Below, piece after piece: positions 52,615-61,085 of a DNA stretch of 64,000 nt. The translations under genes and the position numbers were made by a program. The stretch's first letter is position 1. Each line of letters starts with the position of its first letter. Source of the stretch: Nocardioides furvisabuli (lineage in GTDB: Bacteria > Actinomycetota > Actinomycetes > Propionibacteriales > Nocardioidaceae); NCBI RefSeq assembly GCF_021083185.1, contig NZ_JAIGQB010000005.1:1-64000 (forward strand), written 5' to 3'. The notes beneath the pieces were generated by a model. The model was not told where the DNA came from. It saw only the letters and a program-made list of their open reading frames with translations, and did no database searches.

Positions 52615-52968
52615 ATGGAGACCCTGCGGCTGGTGCTGCTCTTCGTCCACATCCTCGGTTTCGCCGCCCTGCTCGGTGGCCTGCTGGTGCAGCTGCGCTC
52701 GGAGCCGAAGGTCGTCAACTCCCTCATGCGCGACGGCAGCGGGACGGCCTTCCTCGCCGGCCTGCTCCTGGTCGGCGTCCTGGAGAGCCTCGGCTCGCCC
52801 GACCACGCCAAGATCGGCGTGAAGTTCGCCGTCGGGCTGGTGATCCTGGTCCTGGTGATGGTCAACATGCGCAAGCCGAGCATCCCGCAGGGGCTCTACT
52901 TCGGGCTCCTCACGCTCACGGTCGCCAACATCGCGGTCGCGGTGTTCTGGTCGCCCACCCACGCCTGA
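52615..52968 (+). CDS. small integral membrane protein, unknown
   Basis: 117 residues from ATG 52615. Four hydrophobic segments (about 5-25, 44-60, 67-84, 92-112). First helix with His (LLFVHILGFAALLGGLLVQL) resembles small heme/copper-related membrane proteins, but no clear motif pair is present. Its own promoter separates it from the permease. Precedes pcrA by 58 bases. Confidence 0.78.
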   Translation: METLRLVLLFVHILGFAALLGGLLVQLRSEPKVVNSLMRDGSGTAFLAGLLLVGVLESLGSPDHAKIGVKFAVGLVILVLVMVNMRKPSIPQGLYFGLLTLTVANIAVAVFWSPTHA

Positions 52969-53011
52969 TCCACAGGAGCGGGCGGGGCCTCCCGCTGTCC
53001 CACCTCCCGCA

Positions 53012-53017
53012 TAGGCT
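53012..53017 (+). promoter_or_regulatory. -10 hexamer TAGGCT of pcrA
   Basis: TAGGCT, nine bases, then ATG 53027. A little longer than the other cases, so a leader of a few bases is possible. Confidence 0.5.
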
Positions 53018-53026
53018 TGGCCGGTC

Positions 53027-55393
53027 ATGAGTCCTACCGATGCCGCCCTCGTCGACCACCCCCTCCTCGAGGGCCTCAACGACCCCCAGCGCGCGGCGGT
53101 GACCCATGCGGGCGCCCCGCTGCTCGTGGTCGCCGGTGCGGGCTCGGGCAAGACCCGTGTGCTGACCCGCCGCATCGCCTGGCTGATCAACGAGCGCAAG
53201 GCCCACCCGGGCTCGATCCTGGCCATCACCTTCACCAACAAGGCCGCGGCCGAGATGAAGGAGCGCGTGCAGGAGCTGGTGGGCAACCGCGCCCGCATCA
53301 TGTGGGTCTCGACCTTCCACTCCTCGTGCGTGCGGATCCTGCGCAAGGAGATCGACCGCGTCGGCTTCAAGTCCAGCTTCTCCATCTACGACGCCGCGGA
53401 CTCCAAGCGCCTGATGACCCTGGTGCTGCGCGACCTCGAGCTCGACCCCAAGCGCTACCAGCCCAACGCCGTGCTCAACTGGGTCTCGGACCAGAAGAAC
53501 GAGCTGCGCGACCCCGAGGACGTCACCAAGGAGGCACGCAACAGCTTCGAGGAGGCCTACGCCAAGGCCTACACCCACTACCAGCGCCGCCTGCGCGACG
53601 CCAACGCCCTCGACTTCGATGACCTGATCATGACCACGGTCCACCTGCTGCAGGCGTTCCCCGACGTGCGGGAGAACTACCGCCGCCGCTTCCGCCACGT
53701 GCTGGTGGACGAGTACCAGGACACCAACCACGCCCAGTACAGCCTCATCCAGCAGCTGTGCGGACAGTCCTTCGAGCAGGAGGACGCCGCGGGGGAGCGG
53801 GTCGAGCCCAGCGAGCTCATGGTCGTGGGCGATGCCGACCAGTCGATCTACGCCTTCCGCGGCGCCGACATCCGCAACATCCTCGACTTCGAGCAGGACT
53901 TCCCCGACGCCACGACGATCCTGCTGGAGCAGAACTACCGCTCCACGCAGACGATCCTGTCCGCGGCCAACGCGGTGATCGGCAACAACCGCAGCCGCAA
54001 GCCCAAGCGGCTGTGGACCGATGCCGGGGAGGGCGCTCGCATCGTCGGCTACGTCTCCGACGACGAGCACGACGAGGCCCGCTTCGTCAGCCAGGAGATC
54101 GACACGCTCGTCGACGACGCCGGGGTCCGCCCTGCCGACGTGGCCGTCTTCTACCGCACCAACGCCCAGTCGCGCGTCTTCGAGGAGGTGTTCATCCGCA
54201 CCGGCCAGCCCTACAAGGTCGTCGGTGGGGTCCGCTTCTACGAGCGCAAGGAGGTCCGCGACGCGCTGGCCTACCTCCGGGTGCTGGTCAACACCGCCGA
54301 CGAGATCTCCCTGCGACGGGTGCTCAACACCCCCAAGCGCGGCATCGGCGACCGTGCGGAGGCCTGCATCGCCGCGCTCGCCGAGCGCGACCGGACGACC
54401 TTCTGGGAGGCTCTCACCCGCGCCGCCGAGGCGCCCGGCCTGGCCACCCGCAGCCTCAAGAACATCGAGGCCTTCGTCGCGATCATCCAGGAGCTCCAGT
54501 CGATGGTCGAGGCCGACGAGCGCCCCGACGTCATCTTGGAGTCGGTGCTCGAGCGCTCGGGCTACCTCGCCGAGCTCGAGGCCAGCGACGACCCCCAGGA
54601 CGACACGCGCGTGGAGAACCTCGCCGAGCTCGTCGCGGTCGCGCGCGAGTTCGCCGAGGACCCCCAGCCCGGCCCCAGCGCGGACCCCGCCGAGGTCGAG
54701 GCCGGCACGGTCGCGGTCGGGCTCGGCGACTTCCTCGAGCGCGTCGCGCTGGTCGCCGACGCCGACCAGATCCCCGACTCGCCCGACGGTGACGACTCCG
54801 GCGTCGTCACGCTGATGACGCTCCACACCGCCAAGGGCCTGGAGTTCCCGGTCGTGTTCCTCACCGGGCTGGAGGACGGCGTCTTCCCTCACCAGCGCTC
54901 GCTGGGCGACCAGCCCGAGCTGGAGGAGGAACGCCGCCTGGCCTACGTCGGGCTCACCCGCGCCCAGCAGCGCCTCTACGTCTCCCGGGCCCTCGTCCGC
55001 TCCGCGTGGGGTGCCCCGAGCCACAACCCGGCCAGCCGGTTCCTCGACGAGCTGCCCGTCGACCTCGTCGACTGGCGTCGTACGGCTGCCGAGCAGACCC
55101 GCTGGGGCCGCGCCGACCACGCCGGCGGCTCCACCCGCCTCGGCGCACCCACCGAGGCCGGTCGGCGCAACTTCTCCTCCGCCGCGTTGCGTGCCGACGC
55201 CGCCGCCAAGGCCAAGCCGGCGCGCGAGATCCCCAGCCTGGCGCCGGGCGACCGGGTCCTGCACGACTCGTTCGGCATGGGCACCGTCGTGGCCGTCGAC
55301 GGCGTGGCGGAGAAGTCGGTCGCCTCGATCGACTTCGGCTCCGACGGCGTCAAGCGCCTGCTGCTGCGCTACGCGCCGGTCGAGAAGCTGTAG
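53027..55393 (+). CDS. pcrA: ATP-dependent DNA helicase PcrA/UvrD
   Basis: 788 residues from ATG 53027. Superfamily 1A helicase motifs in order: Walker A GAGSGKTRVLTRRI (about 39), motif Ia TFTNKAA, motif II LVDEYQDTNHAQ (about 225), motif III VVGDADQSIYAFRGAD, motif IV QNYRST, motif V LMTLHTAKGLEFPVVF and motif VI YVGLTRAQQRLYV. The C-terminal region ends with a Tudor-like fold (GDRVLHDSFGMGTVV), which binds RNA polymerase in PcrA. It works in excision repair and replication-transcription conflict. It corresponds to Mycobacterium uvrD1, with M23 and sucCD beyond. Confidence 0.96.
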   Translation: MSPTDAALVDHPLLEGLNDPQRAAVTHAGAPLLVVAGAGSGKTRVLTRRIAWLINERKAHPGSILAITFTNKAAAEMKERVQELVGNRARIMWVSTFHSSCVRILRKEIDRVGFKSSFSIYDAADSKRLMTLVLRDLELDPKRYQPNAVLNWVSDQKNELRDPEDVTKEARNSFEEAYAKAYTHYQRRLRDANALDFDDLIMTTVHLLQAFPDVRENYRRRFRHVLVDEYQDTNHAQYSLIQQLCGQSFEQEDAAGERVEPSELMVVGDADQSIYAFRGADIRNILDFEQDFPDATTILLEQNYRSTQTILSAANAVIGNNRSRKPKRLWTDAGEGARIVGYVSDDEHDEARFVSQEIDTLVDDAGVRPADVAVFYRTNAQSRVFEEVFIRTGQPYKVVGGVRFYERKEVRDALAYLRVLVNTADEISLRRVLNTPKRGIGDRAEACIAALAERDRTTFWEALTRAAEAPGLATRSLKNIEAFVAIIQELQSMVEADERPDVILESVLERSGYLAELEASDDPQDDTRVENLAELVAVAREFAEDPQPGPSADPAEVEAGTVAVGLGDFLERVALVADADQIPDSPDGDDSGVVTLMTLHTAKGLEFPVVFLTGLEDGVFPHQRSLGDQPELEEERRLAYVGLTRAQQRLYVSRALVRSAWGAPSHNPASRFLDELPVDLVDWRRTAAEQTRWGRADHAGGSTRLGAPTEAGRRNFSSAALRADAAAKAKPAREIPSLAPGDRVLHDSFGMGTVVAVDGVAEKSVASIDFGSDGVKRLLLRYAPVEKL

Positions 55394-55410
55394 CCCCGGT
55401 CACCTGCTGA

Positions 55411-55453
55411 GTGGTCGAGCAGGCCGCGAGGGACGAGCGGGCGTATCGAGACC
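55411..55453. repeat. intergenic repeat copy B
   Basis: 43 bases, opening GTGGTCGAGCAGGCCGCGAG and closing GCGTATCGAGACC; reverse orientation relative to copy A at 26167-26211. Located between the pcrA stop and the end of the M23 gene, convergent. Confidence 0.6.
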
Positions 55454-55473
55454 CGGCTGCGTGGCTCAGGTGG

Positions 55474-56298
55474 TCACGGAACGATGCCGTGCTCGACGAA
55501 GGCCTGGAACGGGTCGACCGGACCGCCACCGCCGGGACGCACCTCGAGGTGGAGGTGGGAGCCGGTGACGTTGCCGGTCGCGCCGACGGTGCCGATGGTC
55601 TCGCCGCCGTTCACCCGGTCGCCCACCGAGACGTAGATGGAGGTCTGGTGGCAGTACCAGATCTCGGTGCCGTCATCGAGGGTGACGACGGTCTTGTTGC
55701 CGTAGGCGCCGTCGTAGCCGGTCTCGGTGACGGTGCCGTTGGCCACCGACAGGATCGGGTCGCCGGAGTTGGCGTTGAAGTCCAGGCCGGTGTGGTAGCT
55801 GGCCCAGAGGCCGTACTGGCCGAAGGTCGCGGTGATGCCGTAGCTGTTGAGGGGGAGAACCCACTTGTTCTCCTCGATCTTCGCCGCCTGAGCCTCGGCC
55901 GCCTCGCGCATCTCGTCGAGCTTGGCAGCGCGCTCGGTCATCTGCTTCTCGGCGAGGGCGAGCAGCTCGGGGTCGCTCTCCTCGCTCGCTTGGCGGGTGC
56001 CGTCACGGCTGACGATCACACCGCGGCGCGACATGGTCTGGCCGGCCACCGAGCCGATGGAGCCGCTCGCCTCGACCCGGGAGCCGGCACTTGCCAGGGC
56101 CGACGTGCCGGCGGTGGACGCGGTGACGGCGCCGCCTGCGGAGATCGCGAGGACTGCGACCCCGGCCACGAGGGGCAGCGACGGCAGCCGGACAGGGGAC
56201 CGCCGCGGCGGCGTTGCGGCACGGCGCTTGCCGTGCACAGGTGCGGCTGGTGCCGAGGTGCGTCGCCGGGGAGCGCGCTCCGCTCGGTGGTTGCCCAT
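55474..56298 (-). CDS. M23-family LytM endopeptidase with coiled coil
   Basis: 274 residues from ATG 56298. Basic N-terminus, one membrane/signal segment at about 44-62 (VAGVAVLAISAGGAVTAST), a Glu/Ala-rich coiled coil at about 103-140, and the LytM domain with HTGLDFNANSGDP (metal ligands His and Asp, about 167), and GSHLHLEVRPGG (final HxH, about 247). Expected to cut peptidoglycan cross-links outside the membrane. The homologue in Mycobacterium sits at the same place between uvrD1 and sucC. No riboswitch of the ydaO type is seen in the long, AT-richer leader. Confidence 0.9.
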   Translation of the reverse strand: MGNHRAERAPRRRTSAPAAPVHGKRRAATPPRRSPVRLPSLPLVAGVAVLAISAGGAVTASTAGTSALASAGSRVEASGSIGSVAGQTMSRRGVIVSRDGTRQASEESDPELLALAEKQMTERAAKLDEMREAAEAQAAKIEENKWVLPLNSYGITATFGQYGLWASYHTGLDFNANSGDPILSVANGTVTETGYDGAYGNKTVVTLDDGTEIWYCHQTSIYVSVGDRVNGGETIGTVGATGNVTGSHLHLEVRPGGGGPVDPFQAFVEHGIVP

Positions 56299-56411
56299 AG
56301 GGGTATTTACCAATCTGCCGGGTCAGGGGGGTCGGGTCGGCAAGACCGCGCACGACTGTAACGGATAGATCACGGGATCGGACAATGCCCGGAAAAAAGA
56401 TGGAGAAATCG

Positions 56412-56430
56412 CGCATACGGTCGCTATGCG
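56412..56430 (-). terminator. hairpin after the photolyase gene
   Basis: CGCATA, 7 bases, TATGCG; on the minus strand a TTTTTT run follows 14 bases later (56393-56398). It lies 18 bases after the photolyase stop. It could end that message before the M23 gene. Confidence 0.45.
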
Positions 56431-56448
56431 GACACCCGCGCGCGGGAA

Positions 56449-57771
56449 TCAGGCCCGCGCGGCCCGGTAGCGCTCGAGCGCCTCCGTGCGCTCGTCCGCG
56501 TGGTCGACGATGCGGCGGGGGTAGTCGTGCTCGTAGCCGACGTCGGACTTCCAGGGCTCGTGGGCGGCCTTGCCGGGAAGGTGGGCCAGCTCGGGCACCC
56601 AGCGGCGTACGTAGTCACCCTGCGGGTCGAACTTGAGGCCCTGCGTGATCGGGTTGAAGACCCGGAAGTAGGGCGAGGCGTCCGTGCCGGTGCCGGCCAC
56701 CCACTGCCAGCCGTGGTTGTTCGACGCGACGTCGCCGTCGATGAGCAGGTCGAGGAAGTGTCGGGCGCCGACGGGCCACCAGACGTGCAGGTCCTTGGTG
56801 AGGAAGGACGCGGTGATCATCCGGAGCCGGTTGTGCATCCACCCCGAGTGGAGCAGCTGGCGCATCCCGGCGTCGACGATCGGGTAGCCGGTCGTCCCGG
56901 TGCGCCAGGCCTCGATCGCGTCCTCGGGGTCGTCGTAGCGCATGCCCTCCAGGGTCGGCTTGAGGTCGTGCCACGCCGAGGCGGGCTCGTGCCACAGGAC
57001 GTCGGCGTAGAACTCGCGCCAGGCGATCTCGGTGGCCCAGGTCGAGCCGGTGTCGATGTCGGCGAGGAGCGAGCGCGGGTGCAGCACGCCGAGGTGGAGG
57101 TACGCCGAGAGGCGCGAGGTGCCGTCGTGGTCGGGGCGGTCGCGCTCGGTGGGGTAGTCCTCCAGCCCACCGTCGCGGAACTCCCGCCAGCGGCGCCACG
57201 CGGCGTCCTCACCGGCCCCGGGCAGGTCGAACGGCGCGTCGGCAACCGCCGCCTCCATCATGTCGAGCGCGCGCTGGTCGGAGTCGGCCGGCGCCAGGTC
57301 GGGGGAGCGGGGCGTGTGCGCCGGCTCCGGCCACCCGTGCTCGCGCCAGGCCCGGGCGAAGGCGGAGAACACCTGGTAGGCGCCGCCGCTGCCGTTGCGG
57401 ACCAGCCCCGGCCCCACGGCGTACGGCGAGCCGGTGGGGACCAGGTCGACCTGCGAGCCGATCGCGTCGTCGCGGCGGCGTCCGTAGGGCGTGGTCTCGG
57501 CGCAGACGTGCACCCGGCGGCCGTCGGCCACCCGCGGCACCACCTCGCGGGGGTCGCCGAGGTGGACCGACAGCGGGATGCGTTCGGCGAGGGCGAGGAC
57601 GTTGGCCGACAGCCAGGCGCGGCGGGCGGGGCCGGCGCCCTTCCACAGCGCCGGGTCGAGCACGAACAGCGCCGTGACCGTGCCCTCCTCGAGTGCGGCG
57701 AGGAGGGCCGGGTTGTCCCGGACCCTGAGGTCGCGCCTGAACCACATCACCGACGACTTCTCCGAGGACAT
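56449..57771 (-). CDS. phr: deoxyribodipyrimidine photolyase (cryptochrome/photolyase family)
   Basis: 440 residues from ATG 57771. N-terminal alpha/beta domain (SSVMWFRRDLRVRDNPALLAAL) for an antenna cofactor, and a helical FAD domain with TSRLSAYLHLGVLHPR, WREFYADVLWH, GYPIVDAGMRQL, WMHNRLRMITASFLTKDL and DGDVASNNHGWQWVAG. Class I CPD photolyase; it repairs UV pyrimidine dimers using blue light. TACGTT six bases before ATG supports this start over the one 13 codons earlier. Divergent from sucC. Confidence 0.94.
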   Translation of the reverse strand: MSSEKSSVMWFRRDLRVRDNPALLAALEEGTVTALFVLDPALWKGAGPARRAWLSANVLALAERIPLSVHLGDPREVVPRVADGRRVHVCAETTPYGRRRDDAIGSQVDLVPTGSPYAVGPGLVRNGSGGAYQVFSAFARAWREHGWPEPAHTPRSPDLAPADSDQRALDMMEAAVADAPFDLPGAGEDAAWRRWREFRDGGLEDYPTERDRPDHDGTSRLSAYLHLGVLHPRSLLADIDTGSTWATEIAWREFYADVLWHEPASAWHDLKPTLEGMRYDDPEDAIEAWRTGTTGYPIVDAGMRQLLHSGWMHNRLRMITASFLTKDLHVWWPVGARHFLDLLIDGDVASNNHGWQWVAGTGTDASPYFRVFNPITQGLKFDPQGDYVRRWVPELAHLPGKAAHEPWKSDVGYEHDYPRRIVDHADERTEALERYRAARA

Positions 57772-57777
57772 GGCCTC

Positions 57778-57783
57778 AACGTA
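57778..57783 (-). promoter_or_regulatory. -10 hexamer TACGTT of phr
   Basis: On the minus strand TACGTT, GAGGCC, then ATG 57771. Confidence 0.5.
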
Positions 57784-57840
57784 GCCGGGGGTGACCACCA
57801 CCACGCTCACCCGACCTCGTGCGACCCCCGTGAGGAGGTC

Positions 57841-57846
57841 TAGGGT
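57841..57846 (+). promoter_or_regulatory. -10 hexamer TAGGGT of sucCD
   Basis: TAGGGT 52 bases before the sucC GTG; this would give a leader of about 45 bases with AAAAGGA as ribosome site. No clear -35. Confidence 0.4.
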
Positions 57847-57898
57847 GCCGAGAGGGAAACCCCGCCACTGTTCGCAGACGAAAAGGACTGGTCACCTC

Positions 57899-59068
57899 GT
57901 GGACCTGATGGAATTTCAGGCGAAGGAGCTCTTCGCCAAGCACGGAGTCGCAACCACGCTGGGTGTGGTCGCCGACACCCCCGAGGCTGCTCGCGCCGCC
58001 GCGGAGGAGATGGGTGGCGTCACCGTCGTCAAGGCCCAGGTCAAGGCCGGCGGACGCGGCAAGGCGGGAGGCGTGAAGATCGCCAAGACCGCCGACGAGG
58101 CCGAGTCCTACGCCCGCGACATCCTGGGCATGGAGATCAAGGGCCTCACCGTCAACCGGGTCCTGGTGGTCCCGGCGACGCCCCCGGTCGAGGAGTACTA
58201 CTTCTCCTTCCTGCTCGACCGCTCGAACCGCTCGCACCTGTGCATCGCCTCGGTCGAGGGCGGCGTGGAGATCGAGGAGGTCGCCAAGACCAACCCCGAC
58301 GCCGTCGCGAAGATCCGCGTCGACGCGCTCGAGGGCGTGACCCCCGAGAAGGCCGCCGCGATCGTCGACGAGGCCAAGTTCCCCGCCGAGCTGCGCGACC
58401 AGGCCATCGAGATGGTCCAGGCGCTGTGGAAGGTCTACGTCGAGGAGGACGCCACCCTCGTCGAGGTCAACCCGCTGGCGCGCCTCGAGGGCGACAAGCT
58501 CGAGGCCCTCGACGGCAAGGTGTCGCTGGACGACAACGCCTCCGAGGTCCGCCACCCCGACCACGCGCAGTTCGAGATCCGCGAGGAGGCCGACGCGCTG
58601 GAGTCGAAGGCCAAGGACAAGGGCCTCAACTACGTCAAGCTCGACGGCCAGGTCGGCATCATCGGCAACGGCGCGGGCCTCGTGATGAGCACCCTCGACG
58701 TCGTCGCCTACGCCGGCGAGGCGCACGGCGGCGTGAAGCCCGCCAACTTCCTCGACATCGGCGGCGGCGCCAACGCCCAGGTGATGGCCGACGGCCTCGA
58801 CGTGATCCTGGGCGACGAGCAGGTGAAGAGCGTGTTCGTGAACGTCTTCGGTGGCATCACCGCCTGCGACGAGGTCGCCAACGGCATCAAGGGCGCGCTG
58901 GAGATCCTCGGCGACGAGGCCTCCAAGCCCCTCGTCGTGCGCCTCGACGGCAACAACGTCGAGGCGGGTCGCCGCATCCTCGATGAGCTCAACCACCCGC
59001 TGGTCACCCAGGTCGACACGATGGACGGCGCGGCCGACAAGGCCGCCGAGCTCGCCCACCAGGCCTGA
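57899..59068 (+). CDS. sucC: succinyl-CoA synthetase beta subunit
   Basis: 389 residues from GTG 57899, giving the family start [20 protein letters not shown]-grasp fold with [16 protein letters not shown] and the C-terminal [18 protein letters not shown] followed by NIFGGIT-type [11 protein letters not shown]. Makes ATP or GTP while converting succinyl-CoA to succinate in the TCA cycle, in complex with SucD encoded 21 bases on. The frame can be extended to 57791, but that part is outside the family. Confidence 0.96.
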   Translation: MDLMEFQAKELFAKHGVATTLGVVADTPEAARAAAEEMGGVTVVKAQVKAGGRGKAGGVKIAKTADEAESYARDILGMEIKGLTVNRVLVVPATPPVEEYYFSFLLDRSNRSHLCIASVEGGVEIEEVAKTNPDAVAKIRVDALEGVTPEKAAAIVDEAKFPAELRDQAIEMVQALWKVYVEEDATLVEVNPLARLEGDKLEALDGKVSLDDNASEVRHPDHAQFEIREEADALESKAKDKGLNYVKLDGQVGIIGNGAGLVMSTLDVVAYAGEAHGGVKPANFLDIGGGANAQVMADGLDVILGDEQVKSVFVNVFGGITACDEVANGIKGALEILGDEASKPLVVRLDGNNVEAGRRILDELNHPLVTQVDTMDGAADKAAELAHQA

Positions 59069-59089
59069 GAGAGAACTGGACACAATCAC

Positions 59090-59958
<869 letters not shown>

Positions 59959-59971
<13 letters not shown>

Positions 59972-60177
59972 TCGAGGCTCGCGCCAGAACCCTCCAGACG
60001 GCTCCGCAGGTCCACCTGCGGGGCCGTCTGGCTTTCGTGGCGCGCAGGTCGCTTGGCCTCCCAGAGCACGCGCCACACCACGTGTGCGCCGATCAGGCGT
60101 ACGGGCGCGACGGCGCGGCGCGGCGCGGAGGGCAGCGTGGGGCAGGCCGAGCTGGCCAGCGTGGATGGAATGGACAT
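59959..60177 (-). CDS. possible small protein, antisense to the sucD end
   Basis: 72 residues from ATG 60177. The first ~45 codons show strong G/C in third position ([38 protein letters not shown]), as real genes here do. The last ~25 codons run through the sucD terminator stem and lose the bias, so the true end may lie differently. No family is recognised. Basic, with a Trp-containing amphipathic stretch. Confidence 0.3.
59994..60031 (+). terminator. terminator of sucCD
   Basis: CCAGACGGC, TCCGCAGG, loop TCCA, CCTGCGG, GGCCGTCTGG: a long near-perfect stem 22 bases after the sucD stop, followed by CTTTCG. Confidence 0.85.
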
Positions 60178-60182
60178 GGTTG

Positions 60183-61040
60183 TTAGCACCCCGTTCTCGT
60201 GAACACACACATCGCCGGAAGGATCTCTTCCGTGGTCCCCGTGACCCCGTCGGCCTGCTCGTCCAGCGATGCGAGCGAGCCCTCACCGTATGTCGCGACG
60301 AGCAGGCGGGCCGAACCGACCCGGGTCGACGTCTCGGGTCCGGCGGACGGCGTGGCCCCGTCCTCGAAGATCACCATCGCGTCGACGGTGGCGCGCAGCG
60401 GCTCGACCGTGGAGGCGACGCCCTCGTCGGACGGCCACCGGCCGTAGGTCGAGGTGACCAGCAGCGCAGCGCCGACCGGGACGACGTGGAGGACGGTCGC
60501 GCCGCCGCCGGATGCCCCGTCGAAGGCGTAGTTCTGCACGAGCGTGGTGGCCGGGGCGGCTCCGAAGGGTGACTCCCGCACCTCGGTCAGGGTCTCCACG
60601 CCGGCGTCGCCGCCGTCGCGCGGGTCGCACTCCGCCGGCAGGTCGGTGAAGGACCGCGCCACCTCCTGTGCCTGCTCGGGGGTCCCCAGGAGCACCAGCT
60701 CGCGCGTGTCGGCCGACTCGCCGCCGCTGTCGTCCGCGACCATCCGGTCGCGCAGGCCGAGCCCGCGCAGGGGCTCGGTCCCACACAGCGACAGGTCGCG
60801 CAGGCCGGTGCCGCTGCGCGAGGTCGCGACGATGTCGGAGGGCCCGCCCATGCCGGCGGACAGTGCGAAGTCGTCGGGGATCGCGGTGCCGGTCTTCACC
60901 GAGGCCTCACGGGCGCTCGCGTCGGCGGCGCTGTCGACACCGCCGGTCATCGAGGCGTCGACCGGGCCCCGGTCGCCGCAGCCGCCGAGCGTCAGCAGGC
61001 AGGCGACGGCCCCGGTGACGAGCGGTGCGCGGAACCTCAT
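60183..61040 (-). CDS. lipoprotein, probable partner of the tethered sigma-like protein
   Basis: 285 residues from ATG 61040. Lipoprotein signal MRFRAPLVTGAVACLLTLGGC (Cys at about 21). After an Ala/Ser linker the domain shows GGPSDIVATSRSGTGLRDLSLCG, a conserved-looking VLLGTPEQAQEVARSF, and TTLVQNYAFDGA. Its order (Cys, AQEVARSF helix, second Cys, Q-strand) recalls the extracytoplasmic units of the upstream protein. Lies 45 bases downstream of that gene on the same strand; probably one operon. Function not known. Confidence 0.75.
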   Translation of the reverse strand: MRFRAPLVTGAVACLLTLGGCGDRGPVDASMTGGVDSAADASAREASVKTGTAIPDDFALSAGMGGPSDIVATSRSGTGLRDLSLCGTEPLRGLGLRDRMVADDSGGESADTRELVLLGTPEQAQEVARSFTDLPAECDPRDGGDAGVETLTEVRESPFGAAPATTLVQNYAFDGASGGGATVLHVVPVGAALLVTSTYGRWPSDEGVASTVEPLRATVDAMVIFEDGATPSAGPETSTRVGSARLLVATYGEGSLASLDEQADGVTGTTEEILPAMCVFTRTGC

Positions 61041-61085
61041 GCACGTTGAGACACTCGAGCAGGGCAAAAGGTTGCGTCGCGGACC

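Noticed and set aside
52916..55264. 782-codon minus-strand frame
   Set aside because: Antisense to pcrA, whose motifs are complete; shadow.
56355..56376. TGTAAC...ATCACG as a CRP site before the M23 gene
   Set aside because: The spacing between half-sites is eight bases, not six.
56299..56448. c-di-AMP (ydaO) riboswitch before the M23 gene
   Set aside because: I looked for its conserved stems because M23 genes often carry it; they are not visible.
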